From positions 2,108,001 through 2,172,000 of the forward strand of contig NC_018020.1 of NCBI RefSeq assembly GCF_000266885.1: 64,000 bases of DNA, read 5' to 3'. The translations under genes were made by a program, and so were the position numbers. Under the pieces are notes generated by a model, which ran no database searches, was not told the origin of the DNA, and saw nothing but the letters and a program-made list of their open reading frames with translations. Numbering within the stretch: the first letter of the stretch is position 1; each line of letters begins with the position of its first letter. This DNA comes from Turneriella parva DSM 21527. GTDB lineage: Bacteria > Spirochaetota > Leptospiria > Turneriellales > Turneriellaceae. Below are positions 36,471 through 44,805 of the stretch, piece after piece.

Positions 36471-36842
36471 CTAAACTGCAGCAGGTTTTTCGTCAATTTC
36501 TGACAAGAGTCTCGTGTAAACCCCTTCTATCTCTTCTGCCGAGAACAAATGCTGCTTCTTTTTTTCGACCCCAAAGCCTGAGAGTACAAAGTGGCGCTCG
36601 GCGACAACGCCATGGCGGGCGAGGCAGTGTGCAACGCACTTGAGGGCGCAACCATCGAGCGCGATAATCGGCCTGCCACTTTTCGCGGTGCGTACGAGTG
36701 GCTGCACACCCCCCCCGACACCGGCGATGCACGACATCTCGGCGCGGCCTTCGCGGTCGAGGCGGAGCGCAATGGAGTTCGCCATCTGTGCGGCCGACGA
36801 GCAGCCTGAACACGAGTAGACTAGCGGTAGCTCAGGCTGCAT
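36471..36842 (-). CDS. DGC-domain putative zinc/Fe-S-binding protein
   Basis: 123 residues from ATG 36842. Cysteine motifs YSCSGCSSAAQMAN near the start, EMSCIAGVGGG, and LDGCALKCVAHCL give the DGC-type pattern seen in small proteins of respiratory and denitrification clusters (annotated as putative zinc-binding). Six or more conserved cysteines could ligate zinc or an iron-sulfur cluster. It is the last gene of the oxidoreductase operon, overlapping ctaA by 11 bp. Confidence 0.7.
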   Translation of the reverse strand: MQPELPLVYSCSGCSSAAQMANSIALRLDREGRAEMSCIAGVGGGVQPLVRTAKSGRPIIALDGCALKCVAHCLARHGVVAERHFVLSGFGVEKKKQHLFSAEEIEGVYTRLLSEIDEKPAAV

Positions 36843-37842
36843 GCGGTCTCCGCGCGAGCAGAAAGAGTGTTGCCGTAAAAAGAATGAGTGCATTCGCCTG
36901 GTGCAGGGCGCCCAGCGAAACGGGGACTGCCTTCAGCAGGGTGAAAACCCCGAGCAGAAACTGCAGCAAATATGCCATGACGATCCACGCCAGCGGGTGA
37001 TTTAGCGACACATTCTTGCGTTCGCGCCAAAGCTGCCAGAAAAAGAAAACTCCCAGTCCGTAAGCGAAGTTACGGTGTAAGAACTGCACCATGATTGGGT
37101 TGTCAGAAAAATTCGACAGCACCGGGGAAAATCCCAGCGCACCCTGCGGAAAATACTGCCCGTTCATGAGTGGAAACGTGTTATACATCTTTCCCGCCTT
37201 CAGCCCGGCCACGAGTGCCCCGCTTGCCATCATGACGAAGACCAGAATCACATTGGCCCAGGCGAATGCCCGTGAGCCCTGAACGCGGGGGCGCGTTTCG
37301 AGGCTCCAGGCAGTCATCAGCATCAGCGCATAGATCAGCACTGCGGTCATGAGGTGGCTTGTGAGGCGCAGGTGGCTGACGTGCGGGTCGTTCACGAGCC
37401 CACTTTTTACCATGTACCAACCGAGAACCCCCTGAAAACCACCGAGAGCGAAGATGACACCTAGCCTGAGCGCCAGTGGACGATCGATGCGTTTGCGCAC
37501 GAGAAACCAGAGAAACGGCAGAAGAAAAATAACACCGACCAGCCGGGCGAAGATGCGATGGATGAACTCCCACCAGAAAATATTCTTGAACTCGGGCAGC
37601 GTCATGGTGTGGTTCACGAGCCGGTACTCGGGTGTTGCCTTGTATTTTTCAAATTCAGCCTGCCACTCGGTTTCACCGATGGGCGGCACAACTCCGCTTA
37701 CCGGCTTCCATTCGACGATTGAGAGACCAGATCGCGTCAGCCGGGTGATGCCACCGATGACCACAATCGCAAAAACGACTGCAGCGCAGATATAGAGCCA
37801 GGCGGTTACAGGGCGAAGCGCAGCGCTACCTGTCACGCGCAT
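36832..37842 (-). CDS. ctaA: Haem A synthase CtaA/COX15
   Basis: 336 residues, eight membrane helices, with the CtaA/COX15 hallmarks GGITRLTRSGLSIVEWKPV, EFIHRIFARLVG, GGFQGVLGWYMVKSGL, HLTSHL-type RLTSHLMTAVL and VQFLHRNFAYGLG, which supply the four histidines. It oxidises the haem O methyl group to give haem A. Its presence in this operon implies that the adjacent haem-copper enzyme uses haem A; no haem O synthase (CtaB) is in the window. It overlaps the DUF3365 gene by 17 bp. Confidence 0.92.
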   Translation of the reverse strand: MRVTGSAALRPVTAWLYICAAVVFAIVVIGGITRLTRSGLSIVEWKPVSGVVPPIGETEWQAEFEKYKATPEYRLVNHTMTLPEFKNIFWWEFIHRIFARLVGVIFLLPFLWFLVRKRIDRPLALRLGVIFALGGFQGVLGWYMVKSGLVNDPHVSHLRLTSHLMTAVLIYALMLMTAWSLETRPRVQGSRAFAWANVILVFVMMASGALVAGLKAGKMYNTFPLMNGQYFPQGALGFSPVLSNFSDNPIMVQFLHRNFAYGLGVFFFWQLWRERKNVSLNHPLAWIVMAYLLQFLLGVFTLLKAVPVSLGALHQANALILFTATLFLLARRPHAA

Positions 37843-38593
37843 CGTCGATGATCCTTCTTATGGAGCGCCATTCTTCAGGCATTTTTTCGCTTTCGGGCAA
37901 GAGCACGGTCTTGTCGCTGTCATCTGCCATATCGCGCCGGTGGATAATCCCTTCGCTTTCAGCGGAAAAACGGCTCAATGGCCGCAGCACCCACCACCAA
38001 ACGGGTACGAGCAGGCCCAGCATGCAGACCACAAGCAGGCCAAAATTTTCCCAAAAAAGATCGAGGGTAAAGTAGCTGATGCGTGACTCACTCAGCGCGC
38101 TCAGGGGCAGACGCCTGATTGCCAGGCCGACAGGTTGACCGAGCGCAATCGCCTTGTTGTCGGCGCCCACGTGGCATGTCTGGCAGATTGGCTGTGCTTT
38201 CAGCGGGTAAGCGTATTCAATGAACTGGTCGGTTTGCCGAAAGGCTGCCTGCGCGCTCTGTAAGACCCTTCTCTCAAAATCATTCTGTGGCACACGGTCT
38301 TTGCGCACGCCAAACTGGCTGTTCAAAAAATCGCTGCGCCTGAGTTCAATCGGAATCGTTTTGTCGGCGCTGATAGCGTAAAGCGCCCGGCGCACATAAT
38401 CTTGATCGCCGTTGGCGGCAGTTACCACAACCCCGATAATCTTTTCGAAAGCGACCATGTCACGGTGAATCTGTTCTTCTACGCTGAGGCGCGTGAATCG
38501 CTCGGCGGCTGGCAGAAAGTAGAACTTGATGAAGAGCGAGGCCAGGGTGAGCACAGCCGTGACGGCGATCCATAAGCGTGTCGAGATTTTCAT
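37826..38593 (-). CDS. Membrane-anchored c-type haem protein with DUF3365-like sensor domain
   Basis: 255 residues: N-terminal membrane helix (about 6-27), periplasmic domain with one haem site CQTCH (about residues 137-141), a second membrane helix (about 186-206, FGLLVVCMLGLLVPVWWWVL) and a charged cytoplasmic tail. The periplasmic part resembles the Tll0287/DUF3365 haem-sensor fold. No kinase or receiver follows, so it is either a redox sensor stub or an electron-transfer protein. It is embedded between the 118-residue membrane gene (4-bp overlap) and ctaA. Confidence 0.7.
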   Translation of the reverse strand: MKISTRLWIAVTAVLTLASLFIKFYFLPAAERFTRLSVEEQIHRDMVAFEKIIGVVVTAANGDQDYVRRALYAISADKTIPIELRRSDFLNSQFGVRKDRVPQNDFERRVLQSAQAAFRQTDQFIEYAYPLKAQPICQTCHVGADNKAIALGQPVGLAIRRLPLSALSESRISYFTLDLFWENFGLLVVCMLGLLVPVWWWVLRPLSRFSAESEGIIHRRDMADDSDKTVLLPESEKMPEEWRSIRRIIDDARDR

Positions 38594-38946
38594 GCTGTTT
38601 TGTTGCTCCCTGTGTCATCTTCTTCGTCTTTGAACCCGCCCCCAATCCAGAAAGCGCCAAAGATCAGTGTGACCACCGAGCCAAAAAATAGTACGGAGAG
38701 AAAACTCATCGCCATCAGCGCCGAAAACATGTTGCGCGCACGGCGCATGCCGTATTCAAACTCCGTTTCTCCCGGCTTTTTTTCGCCTGTCCAGCCGCAG
38801 AATTCCTGCAGAGAAGAATAGCTGATGATTTCACCTCGGGTCTTGGCGCGCATCTCAAAGAAGAAATCCTTTATGCCGTTGGCGGCACTCAGCGCCCAGA
38901 GACCGATCAAAATGGCCATAAACGTGCCCTTGTTTCGTCTGATCAT
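38590..38946 (-). CDS. Small membrane protein of unknown function in the oxidoreductase operon
   Basis: 118 residues with two membrane helices (about 9-26 and 76-100) separated by a soluble segment EFCGWTGEKKPGETEFEYGM, and an acidic tail. I do not recognise the family. It overlaps its neighbours on both sides by 4 bp (ATGA-type), so it is firmly part of the operon. A structural or assembly subunit is possible. Confidence 0.7.
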   Translation of the reverse strand: MIRRNKGTFMAILIGLWALSAANGIKDFFFEMRAKTRGEIISYSSLQEFCGWTGEKKPGETEFEYGMRRARNMFSALMAMSFLSVLFFGSVVTLIFGAFWIGGGFKDEEDDTGSNKTA

Positions 38947-39572
38947 AGGCTCTTTTTTACCTCGTCGAAGAAGCGCGCCTTGTTGTTGTCGAGACCCCGA
39001 AATTCGCGCGTGACGCGTCCTTTGCGGTCGGTCACGATAAAGACATTGCTATGCGCATACACCAGCTTGCCGTCTATCGTCTTGTTGTACTGCAAGGCAT
39101 AGGTGTCGGCAAGGCGCCGAATGGTTTCGGCATCGCTCGTCAGCACCCGCCATTGATTGCCCGTAACGTGGTATCTGGTAAGAAAGTCTTTCAGCTGCTC
39201 GGGGTTGGCGCGGTGGTCTTCAAAGGTGAAAATAAGAAACAGGCCATCTTTGGCAAACTCAGGAGTGTCATTGTGAAATAGCCGCAGGTCATTCATAATC
39301 AGCGGGCATGACATGCCGCAATCTTTGAATACGAAGGTGGAAATGGTGTTGCGGTTTGCGAAATCACTCAGGCGAACCTGTTTGCCTTCTTGATCGATAA
39401 AGGTGCCTTCGAACTGCAGCAGGTTTGCGCGCTGGGGTTTCAGTTTGTCCTGCCAGAAGTCGCGGGGGCGATCGGCAGACATCGAATACCAGGCGATGTA
39501 GGCCGAGGCCACCATCAGCGAAGCAGCGATGCCGCGCAATATCCAGAGGCGTGTTGCCTTAGCGTCTTGCAT
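38943..39572 (-). CDS. SCO1/SenC-family protein (oxidase operon)
   Basis: 209 residues, one N-terminal membrane anchor (about 10-28) and a thioredoxin-like domain with C-x3-C as CGMSC (FKDCGMSCPLIM) and the downstream His in KLVYAHSNVF. Likely copper delivery to the CuA site of the subunit II encoded in the same operon. It differs clearly from the SCO gene in the nirK transcript, so each half of the island has its own chaperone. Confidence 0.87.
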   Translation of the reverse strand: MQDAKATRLWILRGIAASLMVASAYIAWYSMSADRPRDFWQDKLKPQRANLLQFEGTFIDQEGKQVRLSDFANRNTISTFVFKDCGMSCPLIMNDLRLFHNDTPEFAKDGLFLIFTFEDHRANPEQLKDFLTRYHVTGNQWRVLTSDAETIRRLADTYALQYNKTIDGKLVYAHSNVFIVTDRKGRVTREFRGLDNNKARFFDEVKKSL

Positions 39573-40230
39573 TGCGGCCCCTCATGAAGGTGACGATTTC
39601 TGCCTGATGCTGCAGCGCATCGGCTGCAATATCGGCATAGTTTGGTTTAAGGCTCTTTAGCTCTGGCAGATGAGCCTTCGCTGCTTCTGCCTGCTCGGCT
39701 GTGATGCGGTAGAGCACCAGATTGAAGAGCGCTGGCGGATATTCCCTGTTCAGCGAAACGGCGCGCTCAAAATCGGCTGCCGCTGCTGGGTTGTTTCCGG
39801 TGCGGCTATGCAGCAAAGCCCTTCGGAGAAACAACTGAGGCTGCATTGAAGCTGCGTTTTCGGCCATCTCGTAAAACTTCAGAGCGCGCGCGGTGTCGCC
39901 GGCTTCTTCAAAGCAAACACCCATCTGGAAAAGGTGCTTGTGGCGAATGCGCGGGTATTGGTTGATCGTGAGATCCGTCTTCTTCGACTCGAGGCAGTCT
40001 TGGGTGCGCAATTTGCGCTCGGTGATACGACGGCTGAAATTTTCGGCTTCGGTATGTGCTGCTGGGTCTTGCCGCGCGCGTTCAAGATAGTAGCGTGCGA
40101 GCTCGGTATTACCCGTGCTGTCAAGCTCTCGGGCCGCACGTAGGGAAAAGTTTTGTTCGTAGGCTTTCTCTGAGGCTGGTTTGCAGGCGGAAAGAAGCAA
40201 CAGCATAGGTAATAGTGCCGTGTAACGCAT
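39559..40230 (-). CDS. TPR lipoprotein
   Basis: 223 residues from ATG 40230 (AGGGAAAG upstream); the longer frame to 40413 is rejected because it overlaps the cytochrome b gene. Signal peptide with lipobox MLLLLSAC. It consists of about four to five TPR-like helix pairs (NTELARYYLERARQ, GVCFEEAGDTARALKFYEMA, AAADFERAVSLNREYPPALF). It may assist assembly of the respiratory complex in the periplasm; the inference rests on position only. Confidence 0.75.
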   Translation of the reverse strand: MRYTALLPMLLLLSACKPASEKAYEQNFSLRAARELDSTGNTELARYYLERARQDPAAHTEAENFSRRITERKLRTQDCLESKKTDLTINQYPRIRHKHLFQMGVCFEEAGDTARALKFYEMAENAASMQPQLFLRRALLHSRTGNNPAAAADFERAVSLNREYPPALFNLVLYRITAEQAEAAKAHLPELKSLKPNYADIAADALQHQAEIVTFMRGRNARR

Positions 40231-40231
40231 A

Positions 40232-42394
40232 TTAATCTTTCCCTGTCTCATTCTTTTGAGGCATCTGCAGAGTTCGCCTGAAAAGTTTCGCTTGGTTCGG
40301 TTCGTAATCGAGCAGCTTGACTTCTGCGGGCGAGAACTCCATTCTTTCAGCAAAGCTGATTTCTTTGCCGGTAGAACCAGTATCGCGTTCGTGAACCACA
40401 ACCTGGACCTCATGCGGTCCAGGTACGGTGTGTACTTTCATCATGACGTACGTAATGCCGTCGCGCTGAAACCCAGCAGGCCTGAAAGTGCGCCGTGACT
40501 GTTCTTGCCCGTCGATGCGCACGATGATGTCGAGATCGCGGCGTGCACGGCTGCAGTATTTTGAAGCGACGCTGTCGGCGGCCTGTTGCAGAATTCGCTC
40601 ACGCGCCTCGGGCGTCAGGTTCTCGAGTTTGACGAGTCCTGCCATGCGCTTGATCGCCTGCTCTCGTGCATCGGCAGGTATCTGTTCGGGCGAGCAGGTT
40701 TCTTTCTCGCTCTGGTAAAAGAAGTCGAGTCTGAGCAACGCGGTCGATTTCGATGCTTCAATGGCGCCGAACCTTCCCGATGAACCGAGATAAAACACCC
40801 AGACCGCCAGCGCAAAGACGAACGTGCCGACCGAAAACGAGCGTGCCCAATTTGATGGTTTGAGTAATGAAAACAGACGGTTCGGCAACGTATTCTGTGA
40901 CCTCACGATTTGTTGGAGCTCAGAAACAAACGAATGTTTCTGCTGTCCGTTAAAGCGGAAACCCAAAATCGGAAACTCCGCCGCAACCCGGCGGAAATTC
41001 GGCTTGCGCTTCAGCTCGATACGGTCCATCAGCCAGCGGTTGCCTTCGCGGTACCAGCAATCACCCTCGGGGCAGGCGCCGACGATAAGTCCTTTTGCAC
41101 CACCCGCACGGATTTTTTCTGTTTCGCTGACACCGAGTTTTCCGGTGCAGGGGGTGATCGCCAAAACGGTGCCAGCTTCGTAAGCTCTTAAAGCTCCGCC
41201 CTCTGCACTGAGGCCCAGCGAGTGTGCCCGGCCCTGGCAGACCAGGGTGACCCATTTGTCTTTTGCCTCAGACCAGTCGGGTTCGGCTTGGGTGGCGCCA
41301 GGTTTTACATGCGTGATTGCATCGTAGGTGCATGAACCCGCGCAGATGCCGCACCCAGAACAGAGGTCGGTGTCGATGGATACAAGGTATTTATGGTGCG
41401 TTTGATTGGCGTTGCCAATCAAACTCGCGCGTTCAACCATATGCATCGCCTGGTAAGGGCAGTCGATTGCGCACAGGCCGCAGCCGGTACACTTTTCGGC
41501 AATGACGCCGGCTGTCACAATTTCGCGCTTTTTTACCAGCCATGGCATGGCCATGAGCAGCAGAAAACCCGCGGCCATGGTGCTCCAGGCTATCCAGGCA
41601 TAACGGGTTTCGAAGATTGCTGCGAAAAACAGATAGAACCAGTCGGGCTGCAAGAGCTCGGGCATTTTTTCTGCCTCGGCTTTGCCCACCATATTGATCG
41701 GAAACACGAGCGTGTAGAGTATGAGCACGCCGAGAAACGCGAGCGTGAGCTTGCGCGGTGGAAACAGTTTCGCACGCGAGACGCGCAAAAGATGCACGAA
41801 GAGCAGCAGAATAAAGAGCAGGGGAATGAACAGGTGCACGATGAGTACAACCCACATGATCCATTTGCCGAGCAGTGCAGGCGATGAAAACGAACGCGGC
41901 AGGGTATCGCCGAATACCTTGAGGCCTGCGAGCAGCTCAGAAGTCTTTTCCATTACAAAACGCGCATTGGCGTCGAGCGGTAGTATATAACCGGTCAGAC
42001 CCTGCACGAGCATAAAACCGAGAATGATAAGGCCGCTCACCCAGGCGAGGGTACGATGGTTCTGGAATTTTTCTTCGAAGAGCATGCGTGCCATGTGCAA
42101 CAGCACGAAAAACATCATCGCGTCGGCGGCGTAGCGGTGCAGGTTGCGGATAAACCGCCCCAACAGCGCGCTTTCGGTCATGTATTTGACCGATTCATAA
42201 CTCTGGTGCACCGACATGTTGTAGTAGATGAACATGAAGAGGCCGGTGATCAGTAGTACAAAGAGTAAGATTACAGGCAAAGCCCCGAGGTAATAGAGAA
42301 AGTTGCCCTTCTCGGTAAAGACGTGGTTAAACGCACTGTCGGCGCGGTGGAATAAAGAAAGAAAAGACTGGAAGATTGGGCGGCGAAATTTCAT
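40232..42394 (-). CDS. Cytochrome b / two [4Fe-4S] / FlpD-like fusion protein (putative quinol dehydrogenase)
   Basis: 720 residues. The N-terminal cytochrome b6-like part (1-290) has four haem ligands at H86, H100, H187 and H201 (14-residue spacing in both helices) and a PDWFY motif at 250-254 resembling the Qo-site PEWY. Two ferredoxin motifs follow: C302/C305/C308/C312 and C345/C348/C351/C355. Residues about 383-470 resemble the MvhD/FlpD iron-sulfur domain (LVCQGRA, TPCTGK, GACPEGDC; C386, C416, C441, C446). A further membrane helix (about 522-541) leads to a periplasmic domain (about 550-720). No Rieske protein or cytochrome c1 is encoded nearby. I infer electron transfer from quinol towards the haem-copper enzyme or the reverse. 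Confidence 0.8.
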   Translation of the reverse strand: MKFRRPIFQSFLSLFHRADSAFNHVFTEKGNFLYYLGALPVILLFVLLITGLFMFIYYNMSVHQSYESVKYMTESALLGRFIRNLHRYAADAMMFFVLLHMARMLFEEKFQNHRTLAWVSGLIILGFMLVQGLTGYILPLDANARFVMEKTSELLAGLKVFGDTLPRSFSSPALLGKWIMWVVLIVHLFIPLLFILLLFVHLLRVSRAKLFPPRKLTLAFLGVLILYTLVFPINMVGKAEAEKMPELLQPDWFYLFFAAIFETRYAWIAWSTMAAGFLLLMAMPWLVKKREIVTAGVIAEKCTGCGLCAIDCPYQAMHMVERASLIGNANQTHHKYLVSIDTDLCSGCGICAGSCTYDAITHVKPGATQAEPDWSEAKDKWVTLVCQGRAHSLGLSAEGGALRAYEAGTVLAITPCTGKLGVSETEKIRAGGAKGLIVGACPEGDCWYREGNRWLMDRIELKRKPNFRRVAAEFPILGFRFNGQQKHSFVSELQQIVRSQNTLPNRLFSLLKPSNWARSFSVGTFVFALAVWVFYLGSSGRFGAIEASKSTALLRLDFFYQSEKETCSPEQIPADAREQAIKRMAGLVKLENLTPEARERILQQAADSVASKYCSRARRDLDIIVRIDGQEQSRRTFRPAGFQRDGITYVMMKVHTVPGPHEVQVVVHERDTGSTGKEISFAERMEFSPAEVKLLDYEPNQAKLFRRTLQMPQKNETGKD
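41400..41424. repeat. In-frame inverted repeat between the two ferredoxin motifs
   Basis: Arms of 11 nt (GTTTGATTGGC and its complement) around GTT. It lies within the cytochrome b/FeS fusion gene and encodes about residues 324-331 in the linker between the two four-cysteine motifs. Confidence 0.6.
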
Positions 42395-42406
42395 ATTCTG
42401 GGGTTG

Positions 42407-42439
42407 TTCTGCAAGGCTGCCGCTGGCAGCCTTGCAGAA
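42407..42439. terminator. Hairpin between the 52-residue subunit and the cytochrome b fusion
   Basis: Arms of 14 nt (TTCTGCAAGGCTGC and its complement) with a 5-nt loop, in the 51-bp gap between the two genes. There is no T-run, so it may be a processing site or partial terminator that sets the ratio of oxidase subunits to downstream genes. Confidence 0.55.
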
Positions 42440-42445
42440 GCAATC

Positions 42446-42604
42446 TTAGTAAACAGTCCAGTTCTTGCTCAGGGCCAGCCACTGTGTGAAGTAGACGACC
42501 ATGAACCAGGCGAGAAAGATGAGCGCGAGCACGAAGCTGCCCGGCGCATGCATCTTTTCTTTTTGGTTCTGCCCAGCAGAACCAGTATTATTGTTATCAG
42601 ACAT
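42446..42604 (-). CDS. 52-residue single-helix oxidase subunit
   Basis: Short gene from ATG 42604 to TAA 42446, with AGGAGG 4-5 nt upstream. The product begins MSDNNNTGSAGQNQKEK and has one membrane helix (about 22-40, SFVLALIFLAWFMVVYF) ending in TQWLALSKNWTVY. The size, position after subunit I and single helix match the small subunit (IIa/IV type) of B-family haem-copper oxidases. The strong ribosome-binding site supports it being real. Confidence 0.8.
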   Translation of the reverse strand: MSDNNNTGSAGQNQKEKMHAPGSFVLALIFLAWFMVVYFTQWLALSKNWTVY

Positions 42605-42654
42605 ATTTCCTCCTTAAATCCCCGTTTGTCGTGACGGCATGTGTGCAGCTACCA

Positions 42655-44217
42655 TCAGCCATTTGCGTGCTGCGGTGAATAAGGTTCAATCTGCGACGGT
42701 ATTTTTTTACCGAAGAAGACCGACAGCACCGCTACGTAGATGAACATCAAGAGGCCCGTGAACGCCAGAATTGCACCGATACCGACCAGTGCGAGCATTG
42801 TGTACATCGCCGGGTCAAAGGGTACCTGGATCACCGCGTTCTGGAACGTCACGTCCCAGTGGCGGCGGGGGGCACCCATGACACCCGCAAAGTGCATACC
42901 GGTTGCAAACATCATCACGCCGAAACCGAAGACGTATGGTTGGTATTTCGCCAGCTTTTCGCCGATCAGCTTACGCTGCAGTACGAGCGGAATGACATAA
43001 TAGGTGAGAGCCATAAACGCGAGAGTGGTACCACCCACAACTGTCATGTGAAAGTGGCCGGGAACACGCATGTTGTTGTGTGAAAGCATGTTCAGCTGTT
43101 CAACAGAGAGAATGATACCAGTCACGCCGCCGAAGAAGCCGAAGATCACCATCGAGAGCGCCATGCCTGAGAAACCGGGCTGGCCCCACGGAGCATTCGT
43201 CAGCCACTGGAAGAGGCCGCGGGTATACCCTTTCGCGCGCTGTGCCGTTTCAACCGCCGCCGGAATCGAGAACGCGTGGATCATCGAACCAATGGTCGCA
43301 GCGTAGAACAGGTAGCTCGTGTTGAAGATACGGTAGGTTGCCGAAAGCCCCGGGTCAACAAGGTTGTGGTGAATCGAACCGAGGTTGATGCCGAGCAGAT
43401 AGAGCACGAATGCCCAACGGCACATTTTCTGGTTCACGGGTTTGGCGCCAGTGGTCAGATTTGCGAGCAGGTACCAGATTGAAACCATCGCTGCGAGGTT
43501 GAGCTGCTGCGCCGAGTGGCCAAAGCCCCAAAACGAAATGCGAAAGTACTCGGGGTCGACACGATCGATAATGCCGATCGACCAGAGAAACGCCGGGATA
43601 AAAGCGGCTGCACCTGAGACGAGGGTAAAGATCGCGATAATGACCGCGACGAGAATACCGAACGTAAAGAGCGGCAGGCTGCCTTTATGCCATCCTTCTC
43701 TTTTGGCAATGACGAGTGCATAAAGAAACTGAAAGCAGTTAATCAGCGCCCCGACGGCAAAGAGAATGATACCGAGATAGAACGCCGGGTGTGCTTTCAG
43801 GGGCGGATACGCCGTGAACATCACGTCGGCCTTACCCATGAAAACAACCACCTCGACCATGATCGCACCGGTAATCATCAGAATGTAGTTGAACCATCCG
43901 AGTTTGACGCCGGGATAGCGCGCACCAAGAATAGTCTGCGCTGCAAAGATGACGCCTGCCATTTCAAAGAACACGATCCAGAACACGAGCATGGTAATGC
44001 CGTGTGCCGTCACGAAACGGTAAAAGAGATCTTGCGGCAAAAGGTGTACTGCAGGCCAACGGGTGAGCGCGATCAGCAGAGCGAGAACTCCCCCGACGAG
44101 CAGAAACACCACGGCCGAGACGGCGTTGATCCAGATGAGGCGCTGCGCCGGCATATGGACCTTGAGTCCGGTCGTCGGGCAGGTTCTGAATTGGTTGGTA
44201 ATATCAGCTATACTCAT
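42655..44217 (-). CDS. Haem-copper oxidoreductase subunit I lacking the active-site tyrosine (NO-reductase candidate)
   Basis: 520 residues, about 13 membrane helices. Metal ligands: low-spin haem H72 (TAHG) and H390; CuB H234, H283, H284 (GSIHHN); high-spin haem H388 (PGHFHMT). In oxygen-reducing A- and B-type enzymes the CuB His is followed at +4 by a cross-linked Tyr (GHPxxY); here it is GHSAQQ, with Q238 at that position. The absence of Tyr is the hallmark of the NO-reducing members of the superfamily. Together with nirK, nnrS and hemerythrins this suggests a CuA-containing NO reductase rather than an oxidase. It starts at ATG 44217, 1 bp after subunit II. Confidence 0.85.
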   Translation of the reverse strand: MSIADITNQFRTCPTTGLKVHMPAQRLIWINAVSAVVFLLVGGVLALLIALTRWPAVHLLPQDLFYRFVTAHGITMLVFWIVFFEMAGVIFAAQTILGARYPGVKLGWFNYILMITGAIMVEVVVFMGKADVMFTAYPPLKAHPAFYLGIILFAVGALINCFQFLYALVIAKREGWHKGSLPLFTFGILVAVIIAIFTLVSGAAAFIPAFLWSIGIIDRVDPEYFRISFWGFGHSAQQLNLAAMVSIWYLLANLTTGAKPVNQKMCRWAFVLYLLGINLGSIHHNLVDPGLSATYRIFNTSYLFYAATIGSMIHAFSIPAAVETAQRAKGYTRGLFQWLTNAPWGQPGFSGMALSMVIFGFFGGVTGIILSVEQLNMLSHNNMRVPGHFHMTVVGGTTLAFMALTYYVIPLVLQRKLIGEKLAKYQPYVFGFGVMMFATGMHFAGVMGAPRRHWDVTFQNAVIQVPFDPAMYTMLALVGIGAILAFTGLLMFIYVAVLSVFFGKKIPSQIEPYSPQHANG

Positions 44218-44218
44218 G

Positions 44219-44797
44219 TTAATCCTCCACTATCACCTGGCCAACCATGGTGTCATGGCCGAACTTCTCGCCTGCAAACATGCAGTACTCGTTACAGATG
44301 AGAAAAAATTTGCCCGTTTCGTTCGGACTCATCGTGATCACAAAGCTGTAATCGGGCAGAATCTGAATGTTAAGATTCTGTGGTTGCAGCGAAAAACCGT
44401 GCTGGTAGTCGAGCGATGACATGTGAATGCGGTAGGTCTTGTTCTTCTTCAGCACGAGCGCCGGGCGAAACTGCCATGCCTGCGCCACGAGAAAGGTGTC
44501 GCCGTTCTCTTTTGTGGGGGCATCGACGAGCGGAATGCCGCCAGGTTTGCCATTATGGGTGATTATTTCACCTTTGGCGTCTTTGCGCTGGTACTTGGCG
44601 ATGAACTTATCGACGACTTCGCGGTATTCTTCAGGATTCGTCTTATAGGTTTCTGAAGAAATGTTCTGGTTCCAGAAGTGGCCGAGCGGCATCATGACGA
44701 ACATCACAATACCCCACGCAATCGAGATGTATAGCCAGATGCGCTCTTCGCGGTTAAATGGCTCCCACCAGTTTTTCTTGGGCGTTTCTAAAGGCAT
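44219..44797 (-). CDS. Haem-copper oxidoreductase subunit II with CuA site
   Basis: 192 residues, one N-terminal membrane helix (about 20-40) and a periplasmic cupredoxin domain. CuA ligands: H133 (DYQHGFSLQ), C168 and C172 (ICNEYC), H181 and M184 (GHDTM). The spacing C172 to H181 is 8 residues instead of the usual 3, caused by an insert (MFAGEKF), so the CuA loop is altered. It accepts electrons from a periplasmic donor such as a cytochrome c or the cytochrome b fusion. It lies between the 66-residue membrane gene and subunit I. Confidence 0.88.
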   Translation of the reverse strand: MPLETPKKNWWEPFNREERIWLYISIAWGIVMFVMMPLGHFWNQNISSETYKTNPEEYREVVDKFIAKYQRKDAKGEIITHNGKPGGIPLVDAPTKENGDTFLVAQAWQFRPALVLKKNKTYRIHMSSLDYQHGFSLQPQNLNIQILPDYSFVITMSPNETGKFFLICNEYCMFAGEKFGHDTMVGQVIVED

Positions 44798-44805
44798 GTT
44801 GGCTC

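Noticed and set aside
42655-44217. Identification of subunit I as an NO dismutase
   Set aside because: That enzyme belongs to the quinol NO-reductase group with a fused subunit; here a separate CuA subunit II is present.
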